From Fodinisporobacter ferrooxydans (GTDB lineage: Bacteria; Bacillota; Bacilli; Tumebacillales; MYW30-H2): a DNA stretch of 64,000 nucleotides. The position numbers and the translations under genes are program-made. The notes under the pieces were generated by a model. The model searched no databases and was not told where the DNA came from. It saw nothing but the letters and a program-made list of their open reading frames with translations. Of this stretch, positions 16,201 to 24,485 are shown piece after piece (position 1 is the first letter of the stretch; each line of letters starts with the position of its first letter). The DNA is taken from positions 2,745,501 through 2,809,500 of the forward strand of contig NZ_CP089291.1 in the NCBI RefSeq assembly GCF_022818495.1. The letters run 5' to 3'.

Positions 16201-16894
16201 TCTTAAAGTGAGTTATGGAAATATTGTCGCCGTCCATAATATATCTCTTCAGGTTAGAAATGGTCAGATCGTGTGCTTGATCGGGCCGAACGGAGCTGGC
16301 AAAACCACAACTCTGCGTGCGATATCGGGCCTACTTCCTATATCGGGAGGTTCTATAACATTAAATGAAATCGATTTATTAAAAAAGCAACCCCATCAGA
16401 TTGCAAAAGCCGGCATTATTCCCGTACCGGAAGGGAGGGGAATTTTTCCTCAACTAACCGTGAAAGAAAACTTGGAAATGGGAGCATATCTTGAGGATAG
16501 TCCTAAAAGAAAGCGTAATAATCTTGAACGGGTATTCACTTTATTTCCTGAACTGGTCGAGCGTCTCAACCACTGGGGTGGAAATTTAAGTGGTGGACAG
16601 CAACAGATGCTTGCAATTGGGCGTGCATTAATGGCTAACCCGAAGATTTTATTAATGGATGAACCATCGATGGGTTTGGCGCCAATTGTCGTTGAACGTA
16701 TTTTTCAAGCAATTTCCAAGATTAGAGATGGCACAACGATTCTCTTGGTGGAACAAAATGCAAATTTAGCGCTTCAATATGCAGATTATGCATATGTGCT
16801 CGAACACGGGGAGGTGGTGCTTCAAGGATCTGCTCAGTCTTTGCTAGACACGGAGGATCTTGTCTCTGCGTATTTTGGAGGAATTGCCACTTAA
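16184..16894 (+). CDS. livF: branched-chain amino acid-type ABC ATPase LivF
   Basis: This is the second ATPase of the importer. Walker A GPNGAGKTT, PEGRGIFPQLTVKENLEMGA (LivF hallmark), signature LSGGQQQMLAIGRAL and Walker B ILLMDEPSMGLAP are all intact. The frame opens at 16157, but GGGGAAG 8 nt before ATG 16184 and the family-like start MLSIHNLKVSYGN fix the start inside the livG end. Length is 236 residues. It is followed after 17 nt by the binding-protein gene. Confidence 0.95.
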   Translation: MLSIHNLKVSYGNIVAVHNISLQVRNGQIVCLIGPNGAGKTTTLRAISGLLPISGGSITLNEIDLLKKQPHQIAKAGIIPVPEGRGIFPQLTVKENLEMGAYLEDSPKRKRNNLERVFTLFPELVERLNHWGGNLSGGQQQMLAIGRALMANPKILLMDEPSMGLAPIVVERIFQAISKIRDGTTILLVEQNANLALQYADYAYVLEHGEVVLQGSAQSLLDTEDLVSAYFGGIAT

Positions 16895-16911
16895 GCGGGG
16901 GGAGAATGGAA

Positions 16912-18045
16912 ATGAAAAAAATAATTGGGCATATGTTTTTAGCTCTTGCACTAAGTACTTCTTTGATACTGTCAGCCTGCGGGAAATCCAACGACACGAT
17001 AAAGGTTGTTGTAGCAGGTCCTATGACGGGAAGTTCGGCACAATTCGGTGAAAGTATGAAAGAGGGCACGCAAATGGCTGCAAATGAAATCAACAAAAAA
17101 GGAGGCCTGTTAGGGAAAAAAATTGAACTGGATTTTGAAGATGATAAGGGAGACCCAAAAGAAGCCGTCAATATCGCACAACGAATTTCAACTGACAGCA
17201 ATGTAGTGGGAATCATTGGACATTTTACATCTAGTGCCACGATGGCTGCATCCCCGATTTATCAAAAAGCAGGTATACCAGAAATTGCAGTTGCTTCAAC
17301 GACCCCTAAAGCAACAAGTGCCGGAAATTATATATTCCGGGTGAACGTTACAAATACAGCTCAAGGAGCAGGCATCATTAAATGGCTTGTTCAAGAAAAA
17401 CACAAAAAACGTTTGGCTATTTTCTACGATAACGATGATTATGGCAACGGAATAACAAATGACGCTATAAAGACTGCAGATAGAATAGGCGCTCAAATCG
17501 TCTATAAGGGAAGTATAACACCTGGTGTCCAACAGGATTTCCATGTCATGTTGGATGCTGCTAAACAAGCAAAACCGGATGCACTGGTACTATTTACCTT
17601 ATATTCCACGGGCGCTCAAATTGTCTCGGAAGCGGATAAAATGGGTCTACATCTTTTGACAGTAGGTTCTGATGCAATATACGCTCCTGATTTTATTAGA
17701 TTGGCGGGTAAAAGTGCAGAAGGTGTTTATGTCGCGACTTGGTTCCACCCGGACAGCAATTACAGTGGAACTCGCAAATTTGTAACAGATTTCAAAAAAA
17801 CATATAACAAAGATACGGATAGTTGGGCTCCCTATTCGTATGACGCATTAATGATTTTTGCTGATGCTGTCAAGAAAGCAGGTAAAATCGACCGTTCCGC
17901 CATTCGTGATACATTGGCGAAAACCAAAAATTTCAAAGGGGCTACCGGTGTTATCACGTTTAATAAGCAACGTGTTCCTGATCCTTCATCTATGAAACTC
18001 TTATTTACTGTTGTCAAGAACGGAAAATTTCAACTTGTAAAATAA
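16912..18045 (+). CDS. livK: ABC transporter substrate-binding lipoprotein LivK-type
   Basis: This is the extracellular binding protein of the importer, a Peripla_BP_6 (type I) protein of 377 residues. A signal peptide ends in lipobox LILSAC, followed by the family core VVVAGPMTGSSAQFGESMKE, KIELDFEDDKGDPKEAVNIA and RVNVTNTAQGAGI. GGGGGGAG with ATG 16912 (8 nt) beats ATG 16906, which is too close. It lies last in the transporter operon, unlike many liv operons where it comes first. Ligand specificity cannot be read from sequence. The neighbouring metalloprotein suggests an aromatic, heteroaromatic or peptide-derived substrate (inference). Confidence 0.93.
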   Translation: MKKIIGHMFLALALSTSLILSACGKSNDTIKVVVAGPMTGSSAQFGESMKEGTQMAANEINKKGGLLGKKIELDFEDDKGDPKEAVNIAQRISTDSNVVGIIGHFTSSATMAASPIYQKAGIPEIAVASTTPKATSAGNYIFRVNVTNTAQGAGIIKWLVQEKHKKRLAIFYDNDDYGNGITNDAIKTADRIGAQIVYKGSITPGVQQDFHVMLDAAKQAKPDALVLFTLYSTGAQIVSEADKMGLHLLTVGSDAIYAPDFIRLAGKSAEGVYVATWFHPDSNYSGTRKFVTDFKKTYNKDTDSWAPYSYDALMIFADAVKKAGKIDRSAIRDTLAKTKNFKGATGVITFNKQRVPDPSSMKLLFTVVKNGKFQLVK

Positions 18046-18098
18046 TTTACGAGATATAATTTTCCGAAAGTTATATTCAAATGAAAGGATTGGTATTC

Positions 18099-19127
18099 AT
18101 GGAAATACGTCCAGATATTTTTCGCGGGGCATATCGTCTTGTAACAGAGTGTGCTAAAGTAGAACCAGGTGAAGATGTACTTATTATTACGGATACAGCT
18201 TGTGTAAAATATGCAGAAGCAATTATGGCGGCATCTCTTACCATCACGAAACATGTGAATACAATTGTTATGCCATTATATGGGCGATTACATGGACAAA
18301 ATCCATCGAAAGCAGTGGCTGAAGCAATGAAATCCGTAGATGTGGTTTTCATGCCGACAGTTTGGTCGATGAGTCATACGCAGGCTCGTCGTGATGCCAG
18401 CCGATTAGGTGTAAGATGTTTGACCATTCCTTCTGCCGATGATGAAGTATTCGCACGTACAATGGTCGAAACACCTTTTGCGGAAGTTAAAGAAACTGTA
18501 ATGACTGTGAACCAAATGCTAACAGAGGCGAATGAAGCTGAAGTAACCACACCAGCTGGCACAAACCTCTGGTTTAATTTAAAAGGGCGGTTCAATATAG
18601 ATCTTGAACATGGTTGGTTGCATAAGGGATTCAAAGAATATGGCGATAACTTTGCTGCTCCACCTTGTGTAGAAGCAAATATTGCCCCATTGGAAGGTAC
18701 TACTCAGGGAGTCATTGTGGTGGATGCTGCCCAGTCTGCTGTTGGTGTGTTAAATGATCCTATTATTCTTACAGTAGAAAACGGGAAAATTGTAAAAATT
18801 GATGGAAAAAGGGATGCAGTAGCATTACAAATGCGTATTGACGAAGTAGGTGATCCCGATATTTGTCAAGTAGCGGAATTAGGGATCGGGCTTAATCCAA
18901 AAGCAAAGCTGCGTGGGCAATTTATTGAAGATGAATCTATATATGGAACTGGTCACGTTGGTATGGGAAATAATGAGTCGACTATGGGGGGGACATTAAA
19001 AGTAAACGGGCATTTTGATAATATATTCTGGTATCCAACAATCAAGCTGGATGGCAAAGAAATTATAAAAGACGGAAAAATAGTTTCCAAGCAGATCCCT
19101 CCGCTTACTGGTTATTATGTAAAATAG
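18099..19127 (+). CDS. M29 aminopeptidase / NicX-like metalloprotein
   Basis: The 342-residue protein belongs to the superfamily shared by M29 metallo-aminopeptidases and 2,5-dihydroxypyridine 5,6-dioxygenase (NicX). It opens DIFRGAYRLVTECAKVEPGE and ends with the metal-ligand region VAELGIGLNPKAK, YGTGHVGMGNNE and NGHFDNIFWYPTIKLDG, so a Glu, a His and a His-x-Asp pair are present. Length is nearer NicX (about 350) than M29 peptidases (about 370-410). AAAGGA lies 9 nt before ATG 18099. Position after livK and before an IclR gene suggests that it acts on the imported compound. Peptidase and dioxygenase remain alternatives. Confidence 0.78.
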   Translation: MEIRPDIFRGAYRLVTECAKVEPGEDVLIITDTACVKYAEAIMAASLTITKHVNTIVMPLYGRLHGQNPSKAVAEAMKSVDVVFMPTVWSMSHTQARRDASRLGVRCLTIPSADDEVFARTMVETPFAEVKETVMTVNQMLTEANEAEVTTPAGTNLWFNLKGRFNIDLEHGWLHKGFKEYGDNFAAPPCVEANIAPLEGTTQGVIVVDAAQSAVGVLNDPIILTVENGKIVKIDGKRDAVALQMRIDEVGDPDICQVAELGIGLNPKAKLRGQFIEDESIYGTGHVGMGNNESTMGGTLKVNGHFDNIFWYPTIKLDGKEIIKDGKIVSKQIPPLTGYYVK

Positions 19128-19277
19128 TATAGAGGCTTAACGATAGTAATTTAGATTACAGTGAATATATCCTGGTTCAATGCCGGCACTTCATCATATG
19201 GATTGTCGGCTTCGTTTTTCATTTATGCTTTACGAACAACGTATTGAAATATATGTATGTATTCAGGAGATATAAAT

Positions 19278-20036
19278 ATGGAAATTATTAAAGATGGATC
19301 AATGATACAGTCTTTGCAAGTAGGAATGAATATTGTGGATATTGTTGCAAAACAAGGAAAACCAGTAAAATTTACGGATATTTACGAAATTTCAAAAATA
19401 ACAAAAAGTAATTTGTATAAATATCTGAACACATTGACGCAACTGGGCATTTTGTACAAAGAACGGGATGGGTCTTATACTTTGGGAAGCAAGTTGATCG
19501 AATATGGAATGACTGCTGCAAGTCAGGAGAATGTGGTGGAACGGATTACACCATTTTTACAGGAATTAAGTCGAAGAACACAGAACACGATTCTTTTCTC
19601 GACTTGGACTCCTAATGGCCCTATGGTAGTCAAAATGTTAAATAATAACCAAGGATTAAATATTGGAGCCCAAGTAGGAACCATGTTGACCATCCTGTCT
19701 GCAACGGGTAAAATTTTTTTTGCGTTTAAAGATGAAGCGGAAACGAATATATGGGCAACTGCAGAATTAGAAACTCTTTCCGATCAAACGAAAAAACAAC
19801 TATTTGGTGAATTAAAAGATGTCAGAAATAGTGGCTTAGCGTTTGCTCGGGAACTAGTTGTTGAATCGGTTTCATCCGTTTCATTCCCTATTTTTAACTA
19901 CAGAAAACAATTGCTAGGTGTTGTAACAGTGGTTGGCTTTTCAAATTCAATACCTGCGAGCGAAAACGATGAAAGAAGTCAATATTTAATAGATTTTTAT
20001 AAGGAACTGTCAAAAAACTTTGGATATCAAACATAG
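19278..20036 (+). CDS. IclR-family transcriptional regulator (liv cargo)
   Basis: This 252-residue regulator has an N-terminal winged helix-turn-helix (about 10-75; FTDIYEISKITKSNLYKYLN, TLTQLGILYKERDGSYTLGS) and a C-terminal IclR effector domain (LSATGKIFFAF; NSGLAFARELVVESVSSVSF; PIFNY). AGGAGA is spaced 7 nt from ATG 19278; an upstream ATG at 19257 has no such site. IclR proteins typically control adjacent catabolic or transport genes in response to an aromatic or small organic acid. Here the obvious target is the liv operon. Its end meets the sigK repeat 6 nt after the stop. Confidence 0.88.
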   Translation: MEIIKDGSMIQSLQVGMNIVDIVAKQGKPVKFTDIYEISKITKSNLYKYLNTLTQLGILYKERDGSYTLGSKLIEYGMTAASQENVVERITPFLQELSRRTQNTILFSTWTPNGPMVVKMLNNNQGLNIGAQVGTMLTILSATGKIFFAFKDEAETNIWATAELETLSDQTKKQLFGELKDVRNSGLAFARELVVESVSSVSFPIFNYRKQLLGVVTVVGFSNSIPASENDERSQYLIDFYKELSKNFGYQT

Positions 20037-20042
20037 AACTAT

Positions 20043-20505
20043 CAGAAACCTCCGGATATCAGCAGGATGTCAATCCGGAGGTTTCTCCCTATCATTATAT
20101 AAGCAATTATAATCACTTATAGCTTCGTTCCGTTTTGCGGTCTTGCTTTGGGCGCAATTCATGCAACAGTTTCGTCAGCGCGCGTTTTTCGATCCGCGAC
20201 ACATAGGATCGCGATATGCCTAACTCCTCCGCAATCTCTCGTTGTGTCTTTTCATCGCCATCCGGCAGTCCGAAGCGTCCACGAATCACTTCCTGTTCCC
20301 GCTCATCCAAAAGGGAGAGGTGATTGTATATTTTTACCTTTTCCAATTTTAATTGGACTTCATCTACAACTTCATCGGAGTCTGAGCCGAGAACGTCGAT
20401 CAATGTGATTTCATTGCCTTCTTTATCCGTGCCAATCGGGTCATGCAGGGATACGTCTTTGCGGGTTTTTTTCAATGAACGCAAATGCATGAGAATCTCA
20501 TTTTC
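20043..20505 (+). repeat. right direct repeat: sigK 3' end and terminator
   Basis: This is the intact counterpart of 12733-13017: same terminator hairpin, same downstream AAGCAATTATAATCACTTATAG tract-like spacer and the same sigK C-terminal codons, with the extra 177 bp present. The outer end of homology coincides with the hairpin base (CAGAAACC). Confidence 0.9.
20044..20086 (-). terminator. terminator shared by sigK and the iclR gene
   Basis: A perfect 14-bp stem (AGAAACCTCCGGAT at 20044-20057, ATCCGGAGGTTTCT at 20073-20086) lies between the convergent iclR and sigK stops. The duplicate lies at 12734-12776. The T-tracts are short in both directions; stem strength makes up for it. Confidence 0.75.
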
Positions 20506-20835
20506 GATACATCTTGCTGCATATGTTGCCAATTTTGTCCCTTTATTGGATTGAAAACTTTCAATGGCCTTGATTAAACCAATCGTACCGATCGAAATTA
20601 AATCTTCACTGTCTTCGCCTGTATTTTCAAATTTTTTGACAATATGTGCGACTAGCCGAAGGTTATGTTCGACGAGTAAGTTTCGGGCGTTTTCATCACC
20701 TTGTTCCATTCGTTTCAGACATTCTGCTTCTTCCTGCTCGGATAATGGCTGTGGGAATGCGTTATTTTTTATATACGACACAAAAACAGTAAGCTCTCTC
20801 AGCAATAACGCCAACGCCGTTATAATTCCGGGCAT
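20113..20835 (-). CDS. sigK: RNA polymerase sporulation sigma factor SigK (intact)
   Basis: This is the late mother-cell sigma factor, 240 residues. The start [20 protein letters not shown] is a hydrophobic pro-sequence of the kind removed by SpoIVFB, followed by mature [16 protein letters not shown], as in B. subtilis SigK. Region 2 ([32 protein letters not shown]), [20 protein letters not shown] and region 4 ([20 protein letters not shown]) are complete. GGAGGTGA lies 7 nt before ATG 20835, so the longer frame to 20925 is not used. The gene is uninterrupted here, unlike B. subtilis sigK split by the skin element, but a damaged copy of its 3' part lies at 12802-13017. Confidence 0.97.
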   Translation of the reverse strand: MPGIITALALLLRELTVFVSYIKNNAFPQPLSEQEEAECLKRMEQGDENARNLLVEHNLRLVAHIVKKFENTGEDSEDLISIGTIGLIKAIESFQSNKGTKLATYAARCIENEILMHLRSLKKTRKDVSLHDPIGTDKEGNEITLIDVLGSDSDEVVDEVQLKLEKVKIYNHLSLLDEREQEVIRGRFGLPDGDEKTQREIAEELGISRSYVSRIEKRALTKLLHELRPKQDRKTERSYK

Positions 20836-21072
20836 GCTGCTGTCACCTCCAAGTTGTGAATCACACCCAACCGCGTGTGTTTCAGTATATGATGCTTGCT
20901 GGGCATCTGTGCATGTCTCAAACAATTTGATGCTCGTCCAGTTTTTCTTTTTCCTTTTTTCTTCGATGATATGAATGGAAACAGGTGAAACAGCTTCTAC
21001 ACCAGAAATTCATATTTCCTTCATAACTTCCGTTTACGATAAATACATAACAAACCTATGGGGGTATAAAAG

Positions 21073-21870
21073 ATGAAGAAGCTTCTGATTGCAATACCGG
21101 CGTTAGTTGCAGGTGTGGTCATTGGCCAATTTGCAGTTTCTCAAGCATTCACACCGAGCAATACACAAATGTCGAGCGTGCAAAACTCTACAATTTCCAA
21201 TCAAAACGGATTCGGCATGATGGGAAGCGGCGCATCAGGTGCAGGAAGCGGCTATTCCGGCATGATGGGAAGCGGCGTGTCAGGTACAGGAAGCGGCTAT
21301 TCCGGCATGATGGGGAGTGGCGTGTCAGGTGCTGGAAACGGCTATTCCGGCGGTATGGGAGGAATGATGGGGGGATGGAATACTCAGGTATCCCAAATTC
21401 CATCAACAGATGTGGACAAAGAAGTATATGCTTCGTTGCAGAACGCGGTAATTGATAAAAAAGCAAATACGATCACTTATAAAGGAAATGATGTGAAAAT
21501 CGTACTGCTGGCAAAGATGAATGACGCATCCAATCGGAAAGATGACACTTTTGTCGTGGGAGGATTGATCAATCCTGCCATCCATGTTCAAAAAGGCGCA
21601 AAAGTTTCTTTGGAGCTCATCAACGAGGATAACGATATGCCGCATGGGCTCGAGATCACGCCGGCTTCTCCTCCATATCCGTACATGTCCATGATGGCGG
21701 GAGGAATTTACCCTGGTTCGTTTATTCATCCCATCCCGGAATCGACCAATACGCAATTTGCGACAGCATCCACAACATTCACAGCCGATCAGAGCGGTGA
21801 GTTTCACTACTTGTGTGAATACCCCGGTCATGCACAAAAAGGAATGTATGGAACTTTTGTGATTGGCTAG
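21073..21870 (+). CDS. secreted blue-copper protein, rusticyanin/sulfocyanin-like
   Basis: This 265-residue exported protein has a signal or anchor helix (about 4-25), a flexible Met/Gly/Ser/Tyr repeat region (49-100) and a cupredoxin domain (about 115-265). The type-1 copper ligands are visible as His191 (NDMPHGLEIT), Cys248, His253 and Met258 (LCEYPGHAQKGM). The Cys-x4-His-x4-Met spacing is the one in rusticyanin, and the His-to-Cys gap (57) is close to rusticyanin's 53. Such proteins carry electrons outside the membrane, for example in iron oxidation. No oxidase or cytochrome gene is adjacent, so its partner is unknown. The gene stands alone with its own terminator. Confidence 0.88.
   Translation: MKKLLIAIPALVAGVVIGQFAVSQAFTPSNTQMSSVQNSTISNQNGFGMMGSGASGAGSGYSGMMGSGVSGTGSGYSGMMGSGVSGAGNGYSGGMGGMMGGWNTQVSQIPSTDVDKEVYASLQNAVIDKKANTITYKGNDVKIVLLAKMNDASNRKDDTFVVGGLINPAIHVQKGAKVSLELINEDNDMPHGLEITPASPPYPYMSMMAGGIYPGSFIHPIPESTNTQFATASTTFTADQSGEFHYLCEYPGHAQKGMYGTFVIG
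21217..21351 (+). repeat. 45-bp tandem repeats encoding a Met/Gly/Ser linker
   Basis: Three in-frame copies of 45 bp encode MMGSG(A/V)SG(A/T)G(S/N)GYSG at residues 49-93 of the blue-copper protein. The Met content could allow extra copper binding; length variation between strains is expected. Confidence 0.9.
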
Positions 21871-21926
21871 CATGTTTGGATGTAAATACTTTTCTGGGCA
21901 AGTAAATCGAAAATCGAATCCTGGAA

Positions 21927-21964
21927 AATTAACCCCCTTCCAAGCGTTTTGGAAAGGGGTTAAT
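21927..21964 (+). terminator. bidirectional terminator
   Basis: A long stem TTAACCCCCTTCCAA / TTGGAAAGGGGTTAA lies between convergent genes (blue-copper on plus, betaine-binding on minus), with A/T-rich flanks on both sides. Confidence 0.85.
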
Positions 21965-22046
21965 TTATTGCTTTGGAGGGAGATTCTTTATTATTGAAGC
22001 AAGTAGAGATTCGCCTGTTGATTCGGTCTCTTGCCAGGACTGTTGA

Positions 22047-22928
22047 TTAGGAATGGAACCACGTGTTGATTACGCTTTGATTGTCGTGAATCCATTTTTT
22101 TACTCCCCGTTCGGTTGAGTTTGTTTGATTGATGTCCTCTTCAAGTGTACCTAATTGGCCGGGTGTCAATTTGAAGGTTTTGAGCCATTTGGCAGCTTCC
22201 GGATGACTTGTCACCCAAGTCTTGTTTGCTTCTGTCTGAATTCGGCCTGCTTTTCCAAATACTTCTTTTGGATCTGACAAGTATTTGAGATGGTATTTGG
22301 TGAACGCCCAGTGCGGGCTCCAGAGTGTGACAACGATTGGCTTTTGCTCTTTGTAAGCCCTTTCCAGTGAGCTTAACATGGCCGGTGCCGAACTCTCTAC
22401 AAGTTTAAGCGGCAATCCGTAATCGCTGATTGCTTTTTGTGAAAGCTGCATTTCCACAGCGCCAGGGTCGATGCCGACAATTTGATTGTTAAAGTTTGCG
22501 GCGTATTGTTTCAAATCCGCAATGGAATTTACATTCTTCATATAGCTGGGGACAACAAACCCTTCTTTCGTATCCCCCGTGTACCATTGCCCCAGATTTT
22601 CAATGTTTTCTGAATATTTTCCAATATATTGGTTTTGTTCTGGCAACCAAGAGTCAAAAAAGACGTTCACTCCATTTTCCGAGAGACCGGAGAACAGGGG
22701 ACCTAATGATAAATTTTTGAGTGTTACATGGTACCCTTTTTCCGTTAACAGGTCTTTCCATAAATACGTAGTTGCTACATCTTCTGTCCAATTCACGTAG
22801 CCGATCGTTATGTTTTTGTCTCCGGAATCCTGAGCCGGGTTGGATGCATTTGCTCCACAACCGGCCAATACTGCTGCTGCCAGGAAAGCGCCTGTAAATC
22901 CGGTTATGATTTGTTTTTTTGTATTCAT
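22047..22928 (-). CDS. glycine betaine/proline-type ABC substrate-binding lipoprotein (OpuAC family)
   Basis: This osmolyte-binding protein has 293 residues with lipobox VLAGCG and an OpuAC-type domain: ITIGYVNWTEDVATTYLWKD, DSWLPEQNQYIGKY, VSNIADLKQY-like segment NSIADLKQYAANFNNQIVGI, and VVTLWSPHWAFTKY with the Trp/His/Trp residues used to cage quaternary amines. AAAGGAGG is 7 nt before ATG 22928. It is an orphan: no permease or ATPase is adjacent. A c-di-AMP riboswitch in the same orientation lies 560 bp upstream, beyond a MITE; such riboswitches often control osmolyte uptake, so the original unit may have been riboswitch plus this gene. Confidence 0.9.
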   Translation of the reverse strand: MNTKKQIITGFTGAFLAAAVLAGCGANASNPAQDSGDKNITIGYVNWTEDVATTYLWKDLLTEKGYHVTLKNLSLGPLFSGLSENGVNVFFDSWLPEQNQYIGKYSENIENLGQWYTGDTKEGFVVPSYMKNVNSIADLKQYAANFNNQIVGIDPGAVEMQLSQKAISDYGLPLKLVESSAPAMLSSLERAYKEQKPIVVTLWSPHWAFTKYHLKYLSDPKEVFGKAGRIQTEANKTWVTSHPEAAKWLKTFKLTPGQLGTLEEDINQTNSTERGVKKWIHDNQSVINTWFHS

Positions 22929-22986
22929 GTATTTCCTCCTTTTGATATACATTTCATATCTTTTAAAAGTATTCGATACTAGAGGA

Positions 22987-23130
22987 TGTTCAAAACCAAC
23001 ATGGCCTTATGGTCACCACATGATATGAAAATGTTATTTTCGTATAAAAAGTAGTCAAAATTTCACGGCGGATTGCTTTGCCGAATCCCCAAACGTCTGA
23101 CTCATGGACCAAACACGTACACTCCGTTAC
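22987..23130 (+). mobile_element. MITE-like element, interrupted copy
   Basis: It begins with the terminal TGTTCAAAA, is then broken by about 45 bp of unrelated sequence, and resumes with AAAAAGTAGTCAAAA and the element core (CGGCGGATTGCTTTGCCGAA, ACACGTACACTCCGT). The right terminal repeat is missing. It lies between the c-di-AMP riboswitch and the betaine-binding gene. Confidence 0.8.
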
Positions 23131-23491
23131 ATATCGCTGAAGAACTATTCTTGACATCAAATCCTGGAAAGCAAACAGATCAAAAATGAAATGCAATTAG
23201 GGACAGCAAAATAACGGAAATCTTGAAAAAGGATCGTCAAATCGTATCAGAAATGAAATTTACGCGGAAAAATAAAACATGAAGCGTAAAGGGGGATACT
23301 ACTAAAGAGCAAACAAAAAATTCTAAGAGTAAAAACAAATCCTTGCAGGCAGTAACGAAGAGCAGTAACGAAGAAAGGTATTGGACAGAAATAAAAAATG
23401 AAAATCAATTCGAATAACCGATTCAAAAGAATCGATAACCCCAATGTGTTTGAATGTGTCTGTTTTGCATCAATAGCTGCTGTTACCTTCT

Positions 23492-23625
23492 ACGCTTGCG
23501 AAGTTAGCTGCCGGATTCGGACGGAACGTTCGCCCTACTGATTCAATTTGTCACAGAATTGCGACAGAATCAGATTCACCCCAAAAGTTGGATCCCCCGC
23601 TTCTTTTCTTCAAAGAATTCAGCGT
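23492..23625 (-). promoter_or_regulatory. c-di-AMP (ydaO/yuaA-type) riboswitch
   Basis: Read on the minus strand, closing stem ACGCT/AGCGT encloses GGGGGATCC, the hallmark GGGGTGAATC, a variable hairpin arm, then CCGAATCCGGCAGCTAACTT and CGCAAGC. These match the conserved blocks of ydaO-type c-di-AMP riboswitches (GGGGUGAAUC; CGAACCCGUCAGCUAACCUCGUAGGC). Ligand binding normally terminates transcription of K+ or osmolyte transporters and wall hydrolases. No credible ORF follows within 500 bp; the next minus-strand gene is the betaine-binding protein, past a MITE. Confidence 0.82.
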
Positions 23626-23783
23626 TACAAAACAATCAATTGATATGTAATTTTTACTAGTACTTACGACTTGATCTAAATTGTATCATACCTCAAGGAA
23701 TTGTCAAATTTTTAAATATTCAAATACAAACAGCATATTTGGTTTGGTGAAGTATTCCATTCAACATAAACGTATATACAAAA

Positions 23784-23819
23784 GTATGCTGAGAGATATT
23801 GGTATGCTGAGAGCTATTG
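23784..23819 (+). repeat. 18-bp tandem duplication
   Basis: Two adjacent copies of GTATGCTGAGAG(A/C)TATTG, with one mismatch, lie about 75 bp before the membrane-protein gene at 23894. They could be operator half-sites or simple slippage. The rest of 23626-23893 is AT-rich with nothing recognisable. Confidence 0.7.
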
Positions 23820-23893
23820 GAATATTAGGATAAATTTTTCGCAAACAGGAATAATAAATAAAAGAAGTAGGACCAAAGGGGTCTAAACTTATC

Positions 23894-24448
23894 ATGTTTG
23901 ACGTTAATTCTGTACATAAAGCCAGAAAACAATTATCGGAAACTGAATACTTGTATTGGATTCGTCATGATCTCTTCAGCTTTAATTGGTGGTTTATGCT
24001 GATTTTGACTGTACTATTGTGGGGAGTATGGTGCAAGTTAGTTGACAAAAAGCGGATTGTGCATATTTTTCTGTATGGCCTCTTTACCGCCCTTTTTTCA
24101 AATTTACTTGATACATTTGGATCAAATTTATTGCTTTGGGAATATACGTCACGTTTGCTGTATTTTTCTTTTCCTGATTTGATTGCTGTTGATATCGCAG
24201 TCATTCCTGTCATTTTTATGCTGATCTATCAATATTTCCCGAACTGGAAATCGTTCGTAGTCATTCAAATCATCGGAGGGTGTTTGTTTGCTTTCGTTGC
24301 CGAACCCTTTTTTTCCTGGCTGGGAATTTATAAATTATATGCTTGGAAATATTGGTATTCAGCAATTCTCTATCCTCTGTTTGGGATATCTTCTAGATTA
24401 TTTGTTGAATTTATCATACACAAACAAACAAAAGAAGCGGATTCATAA
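23894..24448 (+). CDS. CBO0543-family integral membrane protein
   Basis: The 184-residue protein has five hydrophobic segments and an N-terminal hydrophilic cap. The segment SFNWWFMLILTVLLWGVW and ending PLFGISSRLFVEFIIHKQ resemble the CBO0543 family, common in sporulating Firmicutes and of unknown function. The RBS is weak (AAAGGGG 13 nt before ATG 23894). It stands alone, followed by a strong terminator. Confidence 0.72.
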   Translation: MFDVNSVHKARKQLSETEYLYWIRHDLFSFNWWFMLILTVLLWGVWCKLVDKKRIVHIFLYGLFTALFSNLLDTFGSNLLLWEYTSRLLYFSFPDLIAVDIAVIPVIFMLIYQYFPNWKSFVVIQIIGGCLFAFVAEPFFSWLGIYKLYAWKYWYSAILYPLFGISSRLFVEFIIHKQTKEADS

Positions 24449-24485
24449 TCATTTTTGTGATAAAGTTTCATTTTCCAAATCAAAT

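Noticed and set aside
12733-20505. Calling the sigK-flanked region a skin element
   Set aside because: No serine recombinase (SpoIVCA-like), no phage structural genes, and the intact sigK is uninterrupted. Only the location is shared with skin; I report it as a repeat-flanked cargo.
23247-23444. 65-codon minus-strand ORF after the c-di-AMP riboswitch
   Set aside because: Hydrophobic Phe/Leu/Cys-rich translation of AT-rich DNA with no ribosome-binding site and no family resemblance. Probably chance.
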